Source: Hamadaea flava (GTDB lineage Bacteria > Actinomycetota > Actinomycetes > Mycobacteriales > Micromonosporaceae). Taken from it: 64,000 nucleotides of DNA. Where the stretch lies: assembly GCF_024172085.1 (NCBI RefSeq), contig NZ_JAMZDZ010000001.1:5084001-5148000 (forward strand). Direction: 5' to 3'. Below the pieces are notes generated by a model, which ran no database searches, was not told the DNA's origin, and saw only the letters and a list, made by a program, of their open reading frames with translations. The translations under genes and the position numbers were made by a program. Below, piece after piece: positions 28,766 through 38,189 of the stretch; positions within the stretch are counted from its first letter, which is position 1; each line of letters starts with the position of its first letter.

Positions 28766-29887
28766 ATGACACCCCCGTTCGTCGTGGACGTCAGCGGCAC
28801 CCCCGCCGACATGGGCCGGGCGTACGGCGCCCAGGCCGCCGACCTCATCCGAGCCAACGTCGACGAGTACCTGATCCGCTTCGAGGCGTCCGTCCGGCTC
28901 GACCGGGCCGCCGTCGTCGCCGAAGGCCGCAAGTACATCGCCCCCACCGAGCAGCATTTCCCGCGGCTCGCCCAACTTCTGGAGGGCGTCGCGGTCGGGG
29001 CCGGCGTCGAACCGGCCCTCATCTACGCCATCAACGCCCGATCTGAACTCCTCTACGGCACCCCCTCCTGCGGCTCGCCCGGCGGGGCCGGGGCTTCCGG
29101 CGGAGCCGACATGGGCGAGTGCACGGTGGTCGGCGTACTGGGTGAGCGCAGCGACGACGGGCACACCCGCATCGCCCAGAACTGGGACTGGCACCCCGAG
29201 CAGCGTCCCTACACGCTGCTGCTGATCACCCGCGACGAACTCGGCCACGAGGTCGCCACCCTGACCGAAGCGGGCATGCTCGCGAAGTCCGGCCTGAACA
29301 ACAAGGGCCTCGGGGTCTGCGTCAACCTCATCGGCTCCGACCGCGACGGCCGGCCCGGCGGCGTCCCGTACCACGTGCTGCTCCGCTCGGTCCTGGAAGC
29401 CGACTCGCTCTCGTGGGCGCTGCGCAACGCCGTCCGCGCGCCCCGGAGCGCCTCGATCAACCTCCTCATCGGCCAGGCCCACCCGGACGGCGGCGAGATC
29501 ATCGATCTCGAACTCGTCCCGGGCGATTCGGGCTGGCTCCACCCGCAGGACGGCCTGCTCGTCCACGCCAACCACTTCGAGACGACGCTGCCGGTCTACG
29601 ACACCATCAAGGACTGGGGCGGCTCGTCGCTCTTCCGGTCCGCGCGGGTCCGGCGCCTGCTCCAGGCCCACCCTCAGGTCGGCGAGAAGGAGCTGCTCTC
29701 CGCGCTGACCGACCACCACAGCTTCCCGGTCTCGGTCTGCCGCCACCTCGACGACCGCGACGCGCCGCTCGATCGCTCGGAGACCATCTGGACCACGATG
29801 ATGGACCTCGACGCCAAGACCCTCCGGCTGATCGCGGGTCCGCCCTGCGAGGGCGGCGCCGGTTCGCTGTTCTCACCCTTCTCCTGA
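28766..29887 (+). CDS. C45-family autoproteolytic acyltransferase/hydrolase
   Basis: 373 aa, Ntn-hydrolase of the acyl-CoA:6-aminopenicillanic-acid acyltransferase type. The likely self-processing nucleophile is C119 in MGECTVVGV, followed by the AQNWDW segment seen in this family. Processing at G/C would leave an N-terminal Cys on the beta chain. No signal peptide. Natural substrate unknown; related actinobacterial proteins act on peptides or acyl conjugates. A strong terminator follows 22 bp after the stop. Divergent from nhaA with a 142-bp gap. Confidence 0.85.
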   Translation: MTPPFVVDVSGTPADMGRAYGAQAADLIRANVDEYLIRFEASVRLDRAAVVAEGRKYIAPTEQHFPRLAQLLEGVAVGAGVEPALIYAINARSELLYGTPSCGSPGGAGASGGADMGECTVVGVLGERSDDGHTRIAQNWDWHPEQRPYTLLLITRDELGHEVATLTEAGMLAKSGLNNKGLGVCVNLIGSDRDGRPGGVPYHVLLRSVLEADSLSWALRNAVRAPRSASINLLIGQAHPDGGEIIDLELVPGDSGWLHPQDGLLVHANHFETTLPVYDTIKDWGGSSLFRSARVRRLLQAHPQVGEKELLSALTDHHSFPVSVCRHLDDRDAPLDRSETIWTTMMDLDAKTLRLIAGPPCEGGAGSLFSPFS

Positions 29888-29909
29888 CTTGTACGCACAA
29901 CGCAGCAGC

Positions 29910-29945
29910 CGAGGCCGGTTCGAGAGAACCGGCCTCGACTGTTTT
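29910..29945 (+). terminator. Intrinsic terminator after C45 peptidase
   Basis: Eleven-bp perfect stem (cgaggccggtt and its complement, 29910-29937) with loop cgagag, then actgttttctc. Standard factor-independent terminator. Confidence 0.9.
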
Positions 29946-29965
29946 CTCACCTATTCCTGTCCGCC

Positions 29966-29986
29966 GGATAGTATCCAATCGGATAC
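29966..29986. promoter_or_regulatory. Overlapping palindromes before the XRE gene, likely autoregulatory operator
   Basis: GGATAGTATCC (29966-29976) and GTATCCAATCGGATAC (29971-29986) overlap and sit 17 bp before the XRE ATG, on a possible -10 (TACATT, 29984-29989). Antitoxins of this type often repress their own promoter through such inverted repeats; binding here is inferred. Confidence 0.55.
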
Positions 29987-30002
29987 ATTTGGAGGCGAGG
30001 AT

Positions 30003-30509
30003 ATGTCAAACGACCTGGTTCAGCGTGCGAGATCGGCTGCCGGGCTGACGCAGGCCGATTTGGCCTCCCTGTCCGGCACTTCGCGACCCACCCTCTCCGC
30101 CTACGAACGGGGCCAGAAGTCGCCGACGCTGGCCACCGCGGAGCGGATCATCGAGGCGGCCGGTTTCGAGCTGACGATCCAGCCGCGCCTCGACTTCACG
30201 GTCGAGGAGACCACCCGGGGGCATGTCATCCACGTGCCGAGTCATCTTCCACGGCAGGAAGTCCAGCACGCCTTCGCCAGCGTGATCCTCCCGCTGCACC
30301 TGAACTGGTCAGGCCCGGCCCGGGTCTTCGACCTGGCCGATCGACGCCAGCGGGCACGGGTTTACGAGATCGTCCTTCGGGAGGGAACTCCGGCGGACAT
30401 CGCGCGCTACATCGACGGGGCTTTGCTGGTCGACCTGTGGCACGACCTGGTACTGCCCAGAGCTGTCCGAGCGGCTTGGGCGCCGCTCGTCGGCGTGGCT
30501 GGGCAGTAG
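30003..30509 (+). CDS. XRE-family antitoxin of an AbiEii-type TA pair
   Basis: 168 aa. The N-terminal HTH_3 domain (residues 5-60) reads ARSAAGLTQADLASLSGTSR, PTLSAYERGQKSPTLATAER. A C-terminal domain follows with the WHDLVLPRAVRAAWAPL ending typical of antitoxins that sit upstream of nucleotidyltransferase toxins. An aggaggcgagg-type ribosome site precedes the ATG. It looks intact, while the cognate toxin directly downstream is truncated, leaving this as an orphan antitoxin. Confidence 0.8.
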   Translation: MSNDLVQRARSAAGLTQADLASLSGTSRPTLSAYERGQKSPTLATAERIIEAAGFELTIQPRLDFTVEETTRGHVIHVPSHLPRQEVQHAFASVILPLHLNWSGPARVFDLADRRQRARVYEIVLREGTPADIARYIDGALLVDLWHDLVLPRAVRAAWAPLVGVAGQ

Positions 30510-30957
30510 CGGAGCAGCGACCGGCCTGGGCTGGCAGGTCGATCGAATCCAGGATGCCGAGACCTTCTGCCGGATGAAGGTGACAGGACTCAGCGAGATC
30601 CTGATCGTGGATCTCGCGGTCGACGCCGCTCCGAGCCACCGGACGATCAGGACGGCGCTCGGCCCGAGCTACGCTCCTGAAGAACTCGCCGGGCGGAAGA
30701 CGATCGCCCTGTTCGACAGGGCGGAGGCCCGCGACTTCGCCGACGTTTACGCACTGGCCCAACGCTTCGGGCGAGAGACGCTCATCGCCCGCGCGGCCGA
30801 GGTCGACGCCGGCTTCGACCTGCAGATCTTCGCGGCGATGATGCGGACGCTCGACCGGTTCGCCGACGACGAGATCCCGGTGGAGGGCACGCCGGTGGCC
30901 ACCCTGCGGGAGTACTTCAGGGACTGGGTCTTGAGCCTGACCGACGCAGCGGGCTAA
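30510..30957 (+). pseudogene. Truncated AbiEii-type nucleotidyltransferase toxin
   Basis: The open frame runs from within the antitoxin end to 30957. The readable part starts near GLGWQVDRIQDAETF and contains the toxin C-terminal core: EILIVDLAVDAAPS, then SYAPEELAGRKTIALFDRAE and ARDFADVYALAQRF. What is missing is the N-terminal ~70 residues with the catalytic GG...DxD-type motif; the antitoxin stop abuts the middle of the domain. The only ATG (30574) would give 127 aa without active site. A deletion that disarmed the toxin is the best explanation. Confidence 0.7.
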
Positions 30958-30967
30958 GAAAAGCGAA

Positions 30968-31000
30968 CGGGGCCGGTCCGTCAGGACCGGCCCCGCCTTT
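30968..31000. terminator. Bidirectional terminator
   Basis: Perfect 12-bp stem (cggggccggtcc, loop gtca, complement) at 30968-30995. On the plus strand it ends the toxin-antitoxin remnant (cctttcg tail); on the minus strand it follows the M6 protease and is trailed by ttcgctttt, a good T-rich tail. Confidence 0.85.
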
Positions 31001-31011
31001 CGCGTCGAGCG

Positions 31012-33807
31012 TCAGCTCAGCGCGGGCACCACGTAGATGGTGGCGTAGGAGTTGTCCTTCGCCACGCGCTTGATGGTGATCGTGACGCCGTACGAGACAC
31101 CGGCGTCACCCGGCTTGCCGGTGCCGAGAACGGTGTTCCCGGCGACGGTCAGGCCGTAGTACTGCGGCAGCAGGTTGCCGTTCGCGTCGACGACGCGGGT
31201 CGAGTACAGCTGGTTGTCCACCGACGGGATGACCACCGAGGCGTCGGCGTCGCGGTAGAACAGCGAGCTGCCCCGGATCTCGATGCCCGGGTACCAGGCC
31301 TGGCTGTCGCTGAACGTCGACACCGCCGGGAGCGAGCCGAAGTCGGTGCAGTACTCGCTGTACGGCGCCTTGACGTCCTCGATGCACTCCTTGAAGGCGT
31401 ACGTCGGCTGGAGCGTGAACGCCGCGTTGGACGACTGCGGACGGCTGGGCAGGTTCTTCAGCGTCGTCGTGTCCTTCGACGCCCCCACTCCCGTACGCCG
31501 CAGCGGGTCGAAGTGCGAGTCGACGACCAGCAGACCACCCTTCGAGCCACCGCTCGGCAGCGCCGTGATGTTGGCCGTCGGCCAGTTGTCGGTGCCGTAC
31601 GTGGTGTCCCGGTACCAGAGGAGCATGCCGGGCGCGTTGTACGCGACCTTCTCGACCTTCCACGCGTCGCGCGAGTAGGTCGTGTCGTAGGTGTACTTCA
31701 GGCCCTCGTCGAAGCCGTCGAAGTTACGCCACTCGGCCAGGTAGTACTGGTTGCGCCACTGCGAACCCGGGTCGAGGATCCAGCCCGCGCCCGTGGTGTC
31801 CACGAAGGTGCCGCCGGTCTGGGCCCAGCCGTTGTTCGCCTCGGCGTCGTCCGACCACGTGGTCGCGCCGCCGCCGGTCACCGACAGGTCGTCGACGAAC
31901 CAGCCCTTCTCCAGCGACGCCTCGTCGGTGGCGTAGCGGAGCCGGACCTGGACCGTCTGCCCGGCGTACGCCGAGAGGTCGACGTAGTCGTGCCGCCAGC
32001 CGGTGGTGTGCCCGGTCAGGCCGTACTTCTTGCCGCCGTAGTCACGCATGCGGCCGTTCGGGTCGCCGTAGTTGTCCGGGGTCGTGACCAGTGCCCCGCC
32101 CTCGGTGTAGACCTTCTGCTCCGACCAGGTCGAACCGTCCGTGGACAGCTCGATGAAGCCGTAGTCCCAGTCCTGCTCGATGCTGTAGTCGCTGTAGAGC
32201 CAGAACTTGGCGTCCGCCGCGGCGGGCACCTGGACGGTCCGGGTCAGCTTGACGTCGGCCCAGTTCTGGTCGGCGTTCGAGTACCACATCTGGCTGCCGC
32301 TGTGCGGCGTCGCCAGCGAGATCCTCTTCTGCGGCAGGTCGATCTTGATGCCGTCCTGGGTGCCGACCGGCGTACGCGACGTCTGGCCGAGCTGCACCGC
32401 GCGCGCGTCCGAGCCGGGCGTGATGACCAGCGGGTCGGCCCAGCCGAGCACCCACTTGTCCCAGATGCCCATGTGCGTCGGGGTGCCCTGGAAGATCGCG
32501 CCCGAGTGCGAGCCGGACGACATCAGGTCCCAGAAGTCCACGTCCGAGTCGGCCGCGCCGCTCGTGTCGTAGAGGTCCGGCAGGCCGAGGTCGTGGCCGT
32601 ACTCGTGGGCGAAGACGCCGACACCGGAGTCCTCCGGCTGCACGATGTAGTTCGACACCTTGAGGTCGGTGCCCGGGATGGTCGCGCCGCCGGCGACCGA
32701 CGAGGAGTGCGCCCAGATCGAGTAGATGCCCTGTGCGCCACCGCCACCGGACTTGTCCTTGCCGGCGTGCACCAGCACGAGGTGGTCGATCACGCCGTCC
32801 GGCTCGAAGAAGTTGCCGTCACCGTCGCGGTCGGCCTGGTCCTCGATGTCGTAGTCGGCCCAGGGGAAGCTCGGGTCGGCCGCGGCGAGCGCGGCGACCG
32901 CGTCGATCGCGAGCTGGCCCTGGCCCCGGGCGTTGGTCGGGTGGCCGTTGCCGGCCTGCGACCGCGGCAGCACCCAGTTCCCGTTGGCGTCCTTGGTGCA
33001 GCGGGACGCGGCGTACCAGCCCTCGGAGTGCGGCATCGTGATCCACGGCGAGGCCTGGCCGTTCACCGTGTACGCGCCCTTGGACATCTCCAGGTACATG
33101 TTGTGCATCGTCTTGCCGGCCAGGTCGACGCCGGCCTTGCCGTCCGGGCCGGTCAGGTCGGTGCGTACGCGGTCGGTGATGCCCGTCGTGGTGTAGAGCA
33201 TCTTGTTGTAGTGCTCCGACGAGAAGTCCGGGACCCACATCGAGTTGTTGTCGGTGTGGCCCAGCGTCCCCGGATTCTGGATCTGGTTGTGTAGCGGCCC
33301 GTTCTGGACCGTGCCGTTGACACACTTGCGGTCGTCGGCGGTGGTCGACGCGTCCGGGTCGAACACGTTGTCCGGCACCATGACGTTGGAGAAGTCGTCG
33401 TTGGCGTTCGGGTTGAACTCCATCAGGATCGTCAGCAGCTTGGCGACCTGCGTGCCCTTGGCGTTCTTGATCTGCCGCGGGTTCTTGCCGGTCTTGGCGG
33501 CCTGCGCTTCGAGCTTGGCCAGCTGCTTGGCGGTGACGGGGTTGCCACCGGCGTACTTGCGGTCGAGTTCGACGGCCGCGGAGCCGCTGCCGCCGAAGAC
33601 GCCGTTCTTGCCCTTGGTCTCCGGACGGTCGTCCGGCTGGACCGAGGGCTCGGCGTAGTTGAGGTAGTACTCGTCGGCGCCGATGCTGGCGACCGGGGTC
33701 AGGGTGCTCGATCCGGGCAGGGCCGATAGGCCGAGCGCGGCGAGCGCCAGTGCGGGTACGGCTGCGAGTACGCGCAGTCGCCGCCGCCGGCGGACGGGGT
33801 GAGTCAT
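31012..33807 (-). CDS. Immune-inhibitor-A-like M6 metalloprotease, secreted
   Basis: 931 aa from ATG 33807 (TTGGAG ribosome site upstream; the earlier in-frame ATG at 33876 has none). Signal peptide: MTHPVRRRRRLRVLAAVPAL and further hydrophobic residues to about 45. Prodomain, then the zinc motif HEYGHDLGLPDLYD (H401, E402, H405, with the Met-turn further on), then carbohydrate-binding-like beta domains (about residues 640-740). M6 proteases are extracellular Zn/Ca enzymes that degrade host or competitor proteins. Own transcription unit with terminator 3' and a 237-bp upstream region. Confidence 0.9.
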   Translation of the reverse strand: MTHPVRRRRRLRVLAAVPALALAALGLSALPGSSTLTPVASIGADEYYLNYAEPSVQPDDRPETKGKNGVFGGSGSAAVELDRKYAGGNPVTAKQLAKLEAQAAKTGKNPRQIKNAKGTQVAKLLTILMEFNPNANDDFSNVMVPDNVFDPDASTTADDRKCVNGTVQNGPLHNQIQNPGTLGHTDNNSMWVPDFSSEHYNKMLYTTTGITDRVRTDLTGPDGKAGVDLAGKTMHNMYLEMSKGAYTVNGQASPWITMPHSEGWYAASRCTKDANGNWVLPRSQAGNGHPTNARGQGQLAIDAVAALAAADPSFPWADYDIEDQADRDGDGNFFEPDGVIDHLVLVHAGKDKSGGGGAQGIYSIWAHSSSVAGGATIPGTDLKVSNYIVQPEDSGVGVFAHEYGHDLGLPDLYDTSGAADSDVDFWDLMSSGSHSGAIFQGTPTHMGIWDKWVLGWADPLVITPGSDARAVQLGQTSRTPVGTQDGIKIDLPQKRISLATPHSGSQMWYSNADQNWADVKLTRTVQVPAAADAKFWLYSDYSIEQDWDYGFIELSTDGSTWSEQKVYTEGGALVTTPDNYGDPNGRMRDYGGKKYGLTGHTTGWRHDYVDLSAYAGQTVQVRLRYATDEASLEKGWFVDDLSVTGGGATTWSDDAEANNGWAQTGGTFVDTTGAGWILDPGSQWRNQYYLAEWRNFDGFDEGLKYTYDTTYSRDAWKVEKVAYNAPGMLLWYRDTTYGTDNWPTANITALPSGGSKGGLLVVDSHFDPLRRTGVGASKDTTTLKNLPSRPQSSNAAFTLQPTYAFKECIEDVKAPYSEYCTDFGSLPAVSTFSDSQAWYPGIEIRGSSLFYRDADASVVIPSVDNQLYSTRVVDANGNLLPQYYGLTVAGNTVLGTGKPGDAGVSYGVTITIKRVAKDNSYATIYVVPALS

Positions 33808-33989
33808 GACACTCCAAACTCCACAAAGGATGGACGGCCTGGTAGGGGCCGAAAGGGCCGCAGAAGGCGGCCGCATGAAGTGATCTCACGATCGCAGAGG
33901 GCGATGCGGTGAGGCGCTCGGTGGAAGGAATGCATGATCGTCGCGGGGCGTGTCACGGATGACGTGACAGCGGACGGCCGATTGACGGA

Positions 33990-34029
33990 CAAAGAAATCC
34001 GGGCGAAGCCCGAATGGCTTCGCCCGGAT
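33990..34029 (-). terminator. Intrinsic terminator after acs
   Basis: Perfect 14-bp stem (atccgggcgaagcc, loop cgaat, complement; 33997-34010/34016-34029). Read on the minus strand it is followed by TTTCTTTG, a factor-independent terminator for the acetyl-CoA synthetase gene. Confidence 0.9.
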
Positions 34030-34044
34030 CTTGGTGCGGTTACC

Positions 34045-35991
34045 TCAGTCTTCGCTGGTAGTGCTCATGCCCTGCTGGATGAGCTGCATGACGCCGGCGT
34101 CCTGCAGGGTGGTGACGTCGCCGAGCGCACGCTTCTCCGCGATGTCCTTCAGCAGCCGCCGCATGATCTTGCCTGAGCGGGTCTTCGGCAGCTCGGAGAC
34201 GAACTGGATCTGGCGCGGCTTGCAGATCGGGCCGAGCGTCTTGGCGACGTGGTCCTTCAGTTCCGCCTCGGAGGCCGAGGCGTTGCCCTTGAGGATGACG
34301 AACGCGACGACCGCCTGGCCGGTGGTCGGGTCGGTCGCGCCGACGACCGCCGACTCGGCGACCGCCGGGTGCGACACCAGGGCCGACTCGACCTCGGTGG
34401 TGGAGATGTTGTGGCCGGACACCAGCATGACGTCGTCGACCCGGCCCAGCAGCCAGAGCGCGCCGTCGTCGTCCTTCTTCGCGCCGTCGCCGGCGAAGTA
34501 GTAGCCGTGCTCGGCGAAGCGGGACCAGTAGGTGTCGATGAACCGCTGGTCGTCGCCCCAGATCGTGCGCAGCATCGACGGCCACGGCTCGTTGAGGACG
34601 AGGTAGCCGCCACCGCCGTTGCCGACGATCTGCCCCGCGTCGTTCACGACGTCGGCCGCGATGCCGGGCAGCGGGCCCATCGCCGAACCGGGCTTGCAGG
34701 CGGTGACGCCGGGCAGCGGCGAGATCATGATCGCGCCGGTCTCGGTCTGCCACCAGGTGTCCACGACCGGCGTACGCCCGCCGCCGATGTGCTCGCGGTA
34801 CCACATCCAGGCCTCGGGGTTGATCGGCTCGCCGACGCTGCCCAGCAGGCGCAGCGACGACAGGTCGAACTGGGCCGGGATGTCATCGCCCCACTTGGCG
34901 AAGGTGCGGATCGCGGTCGGCGCGGTGTAGAGGATCGTCACGCCGTACTTCTGGACGATCTCCCAGAACCGGCCGCGGTGCGGGGTGTCCGGGGTGCCCT
35001 CGTACATCACCTGGGTGGCGCCGTTCGAGAGCGGGCCGTAGACGATGTAGGAGTGGCCGGTCACCCAGCCGATGTCGGCGGTGCACCAGTAGACGTCGGT
35101 CTCCGGCTTGAGGTCGAAGACGGCGTGGTGGGTGTAGGACGCCTGGGTCAGGTAGCCGCCAGTGGTGTGCAGGATGCCCTTCGGCTTGGCGGTGGTGCCC
35201 GAGGTGTAGAGGATGAACAGCGGGTGCTCGGCGTCGAACGGCTGTGCCTCGTGCTTGTCGGAGGCGGTGGCCACGGTCTCGTGCCACCACAGGTCCCGGC
35301 CCTCGGTCCAGTCCACGTCCTGACCCGTACGCCGGACGACGAGGACCTTCTCGATCGTCGGGCACTCGGCGACGGCCTCGTCCACGGTCGGCTTGAGGGC
35401 GCTCGGGTTGCCCCGGCGGAAGCCGCCGTCGGCGGTGATCACGACCTTCGCGCTGGCGTCCTTGATCCGGCCGGACAGCGCGTCCTTGCTGAAGCCGCCG
35501 AAGACGACCGAGTGGGTCGCCCCGATCCGAGCGCACGCGAGCATCGCGACGGCGGCCTCGGGAATCATCGGCAGGTAGATGGCGACGCGGTCGCCGGCGG
35601 TCACGCCCAGGTCGGTCAGCGTGTTCGCCGCCCGGCAGACCTCGGCGTGCAGGTCGGCGTAGGTGATGGCCCGGCTGTCGCCCGGCTCGCCCTCCCAGTG
35701 GATCGCGACCTTGTCCCCGTTGCCGGCCGCGAGGTGCCGGTCGAGGCAGTTGTACGCGACGTTGAGCGTGCCGCCCACGAACCACTTCGCGAACGGGGGG
35801 TTGGACCAGTCGAGCACCTGGTCCCACTCCTGGAACCAGTCCAGGCGCTGAGCCTGCTTCGCCCAGAATGCCAGGCGGTCGGCGGCGGCCTCGTCATAGG
35901 CGGCGGCGGTGACGTTCGCGTTCGCCGCGAAGTCCGCGGGCGGCGGGAACTGCCGGTCCTCGGAAAGCAGGTTCTCCAGTGTTTCACTCAT
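34045..35991 (-). CDS. acs: Acetyl-CoA synthetase (AMP-forming)
   Basis: 648 aa from ATG 35991. Acetate + ATP + CoA gives acetyl-CoA + AMP + PPi. The AMP-binding core has [20 protein letters not shown], and the C-terminal regulatory lysine lies in [12 protein letters not shown] at about K608, the residue acetylated to inactivate the enzyme in other bacteria. GAGGAGG upstream. Length and motifs are normal. Monocistronic with its own terminator; divergent from the Fic-like gene. Confidence 0.96.
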   Translation of the reverse strand: MSETLENLLSEDRQFPPPADFAANANVTAAAYDEAAADRLAFWAKQAQRLDWFQEWDQVLDWSNPPFAKWFVGGTLNVAYNCLDRHLAAGNGDKVAIHWEGEPGDSRAITYADLHAEVCRAANTLTDLGVTAGDRVAIYLPMIPEAAVAMLACARIGATHSVVFGGFSKDALSGRIKDASAKVVITADGGFRRGNPSALKPTVDEAVAECPTIEKVLVVRRTGQDVDWTEGRDLWWHETVATASDKHEAQPFDAEHPLFILYTSGTTAKPKGILHTTGGYLTQASYTHHAVFDLKPETDVYWCTADIGWVTGHSYIVYGPLSNGATQVMYEGTPDTPHRGRFWEIVQKYGVTILYTAPTAIRTFAKWGDDIPAQFDLSSLRLLGSVGEPINPEAWMWYREHIGGGRTPVVDTWWQTETGAIMISPLPGVTACKPGSAMGPLPGIAADVVNDAGQIVGNGGGGYLVLNEPWPSMLRTIWGDDQRFIDTYWSRFAEHGYYFAGDGAKKDDDGALWLLGRVDDVMLVSGHNISTTEVESALVSHPAVAESAVVGATDPTTGQAVVAFVILKGNASASEAELKDHVAKTLGPICKPRQIQFVSELPKTRSGKIMRRLLKDIAEKRALGDVTTLQDAGVMQLIQQGMSTTSED

Positions 35992-36130
35992 TCCCGGGTG
36001 CCTCCTCGGGGTGGTTGTGATCCAGATCTGTGACTCAGGCCGCAAGCTGATGTTGATGTTACGTGCCGATGTCGGAGCGGAGTAGTTAGGGTTCCTTCCA
36101 ATTAGCCGCTACTGGCTGGTAGCTACGCTG

Positions 36131-36877
36131 GTGAGCGTGGACGACGCCTTGGCACCCTTGCTGGACCTCCCCGACGTCGCACCGGCGATCGCCGATGCGC
36201 GGAACGCCGTCGACGCGGCGCTGCGGCACCGGGCGCTCCGGCGCTCCGGCGGCGTCGTCGCGGCCGAGGTCAGCCTCCGATCCGCCGTCGCGAGCGCGGC
36301 GCTCTCCGGGCACGCGTACGCCGTCGAGGACGTCCGGGCCGGAACGGTGCTCGACCCGGTGGTGCAGGGCGCGCTCCGGATCGCCCAGCAGATGCCGGGG
36401 TTGGCGGAGACCTTCGCCAAGGCGCCCCGCCAGGTACTCGCTCGCCTGCACACGGTCGCTGCTTCCGGCGTACTAGCTGATGCCGAATTGGGCCGGCCGG
36501 TCTCGGATCCGCTGGTGAGCGCGCGCCTGAACGCCCTGTGTGACCTGGTGGTGGCCGCGGCGGGCGACCCGATCGTGCGGGCCGCGGTCGTGCACGGCGA
36601 GTTGCTTGCGCTGAACGCGTTCGCCGAGGGCAACGGCGTGGTCGCGCGGGCGGCAGCGCGCGCCACCCTGATCGGCAGCGGATTCGACCTGCGGGGATTG
36701 ATCGCCGTGGACCTCGGCCACCGGGAGCGGGAGCCGGAGTACGTGGGCAGCGCACACGCCTTCGCGACGGGCACCGTGGACGGTGTGCGGTCGTGGCTCA
36801 AGCACTACGCCGCGGCGGTCACGATCGGGGCGGCTGAGTTCACGAAGATCGCCGACGAGGTCCTCGCCACGGCTTAA
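36131..36877 (+). CDS. Degenerate Fic/Fido-like protein
   Basis: 248 aa. The N-terminal part SLRSAVASAALSGHAYAVED resembles the Fic inhibitory/N-terminal helix, and residues 155-173 (HGELLALNAFAEGNGVVAR) align with the Fic motif HPFxxGNGRxxR. The catalytic His is Asn162, Pro is Ala163 and the first Arg is Val170, while F164, GNG and R173 remain. AMPylation activity is therefore unlikely. Homologs in this conserved position are often labelled 'oxidoreductase', for which I see no support. Start GTG 36131 (GTG 36137 possible). Confidence 0.7.
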   Translation: MSVDDALAPLLDLPDVAPAIADARNAVDAALRHRALRRSGGVVAAEVSLRSAVASAALSGHAYAVEDVRAGTVLDPVVQGALRIAQQMPGLAETFAKAPRQVLARLHTVAASGVLADAELGRPVSDPLVSARLNALCDLVVAAAGDPIVRAAVVHGELLALNAFAEGNGVVARAAARATLIGSGFDLRGLIAVDLGHREREPEYVGSAHAFATGTVDGVRSWLKHYAAAVTIGAAEFTKIADEVLATA

Positions 36878-36884
36878 CTCAATT

Positions 36885-37125
36885 GTCCCACCTGTCACAC
36901 AATCGGGGCCATCGCTGGCTTACCGGCGGGTACGGGCGTAGAAAAGGGGATACGGAAAGAGCAACCTTTCCGGGCACAGCCGCCGGGCACCCACGCGCGA
37001 TGACTGCCGTCGTGAAGGCACGACACGTCGGAACCGTAAGGGCTGACGCGTTCGAGCAAACGGACACGCCTGGTAACCCGAGCGGGAGTGCGAGATGGCG
37101 CCGCAGGACGTGCGGCGCCATCCTA
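36885..37125. ncRNA. Candidate Ms1/6S-like small RNA
   Basis: A 277-bp gap without a supported gene lies between the convergent Fic-like and HAD genes. It contains several short perfect hairpins (cggaaag-agcaac-ctttccg at about 36954-36972; gtcgtg-aagg-cacgac at about 37009-37024) and a 12-bp hairpin at 37094-37122. In M. tuberculosis the abundant RNA MTS2823 (Ms1), which binds core RNA polymerase, lies at the syntenic site, and S. coelicolor has a 6S-like RNA between equivalent genes (from memory). Mycobacterial orientation predicts the minus strand; the strong 3' hairpin fits the plus strand. Strand and ends are not settled. Confidence 0.4.
37094..37122. terminator. 12-bp perfect hairpin
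   Basis: gatggcgccgca and its complement around ggacg. It could terminate a plus-strand small RNA, or the minus-strand HAD gene whose stop is at 37155. No T-run on either side. Confidence 0.6.
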
Positions 37126-37154
37126 TGTATACAGAGGGCTTTCGCTCGGGCGAG

Positions 37155-37970
37155 CTATTCGCCGGCTGCGGCGGCCCGCGTCTTGCGGCGGTGGCCGTAC
37201 CAGGCGATGCCGATGGCCACTCCGACGCCGACCGCCGCGGCGGCCGCGACCGGGACGGCCGGGCGCTCCATGATCTGCTTGCGCATCCGCGCGCCCAACG
37301 GGACCGGCCGACGGAACTCGAGGATCGGCCACTCCCGTTCGACGGCGAGTTTGCGCAGCCCGCGATCGGGATTGACGGCTGTCGGATTTCCGACGATCTC
37401 CAGCAGCGGCGCGTCCGAGATCGAATCCGAGTACGCGTAGCACTCGCTCAGGTCGTATCCGCGCTCGGCGGCCAGCTCCTTGACGGCGCTGACCTTGCCG
37501 GTGCCGGCGGCGTAGAAGTCGATCTCGCCGGTGTAGACGTCGTCGACGATCCGCATCCGCGTCGCGACCACGTCGTGTACGCCCAGCTGAGCGCCGATCG
37601 GGCGGACGAACTCCTCACCCGAGGCGGAGACGAGGACGACGTCCCGGCCGGTGGCCTGATGCTCGGCGATCAGCGCCGCGGCCTCGGCGTACACATAAGG
37701 CTTGATCAGTTCGTGGAGCGTCTCGTCCACGATCTGCCGGACTTGCTCGGCGCTCCAGCCCTTGCACAGCTCGGCCAGGTAGTCCCGGGTCCTCGCCATC
37801 GAGGCGTCGTCTGCGCCGCCGATCTTGAAGGAGAGCTGCGCATAGGCGGCCTTCACCGCGTCGCGGCGCGTGATCAGGCCGTCCCGATAGAACGGACGCC
37901 CGAAAGCCAACGCGCTGGACTTCGCGATGACCGTCTTGTCCAGGTCGAAGAAAGCGGCGCTTCTGCCCAC
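37155..37970 (-). CDS. HAD-IB (SerB-like) hydrolase
   Basis: 271 aa from GTG 37970, giving the usual family N-terminus GRSAAFFDLDKTVIAKSS with the catalytic DxD (DLD) motif. Later motifs are VLVSASGEEF (motif II), TGKVSAVKELA (motif III lysine) and YSDSISDAPLLEIVG (motif IV). A hydrophobic segment near the C-terminus (AVPVAAAAAVGVGVAIGIAW) may anchor it to the membrane. Fold suggests phosphomonoesterase activity; substrate unknown. ATG 38027 is in frame and would add 19 residues. It corresponds to Rv3661 in the syntenic mycobacterial locus. Confidence 0.82.
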   Translation of the reverse strand: MGRSAAFFDLDKTVIAKSSALAFGRPFYRDGLITRRDAVKAAYAQLSFKIGGADDASMARTRDYLAELCKGWSAEQVRQIVDETLHELIKPYVYAEAAALIAEHQATGRDVVLVSASGEEFVRPIGAQLGVHDVVATRMRIVDDVYTGEIDFYAAGTGKVSAVKELAAERGYDLSECYAYSDSISDAPLLEIVGNPTAVNPDRGLRKLAVEREWPILEFRRPVPLGARMRKQIMERPAVPVAAAAAVGVGVAIGIAWYGHRRKTRAAAAGE

Positions 37971-38189
37971 GGCGAGCCAGTCTAGTCGGGCCGAGCGGTC
38001 CGGCGGGGCCGCCCAGCGGTGCGCCATACCACCCAGACAGGGATGAATACCTGCAACCGGTTACTGTGCGATGCACCAGCAGCGCGGAGAGTTGCGAACG
38101 CACCGCAAGTTTCGATGATCTCGGCGTGTCGCCGCGAGTTGTGCTCGACCCCCCTCGACTTAGCGGCCCTGCCTCAGGCATGCTTGTGC

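Noticed and set aside
30574-30957. Functional 127-aa toxin starting at ATG 30574
   Set aside because: It would start inside the conserved domain without a ribosome site and without catalytic residues.
36931-37090. c-di-AMP (ydaO-type) riboswitch
   Set aside because: The sequence does not show the conserved ydaO motifs that I can recall, and no gene starts downstream on the plus strand.
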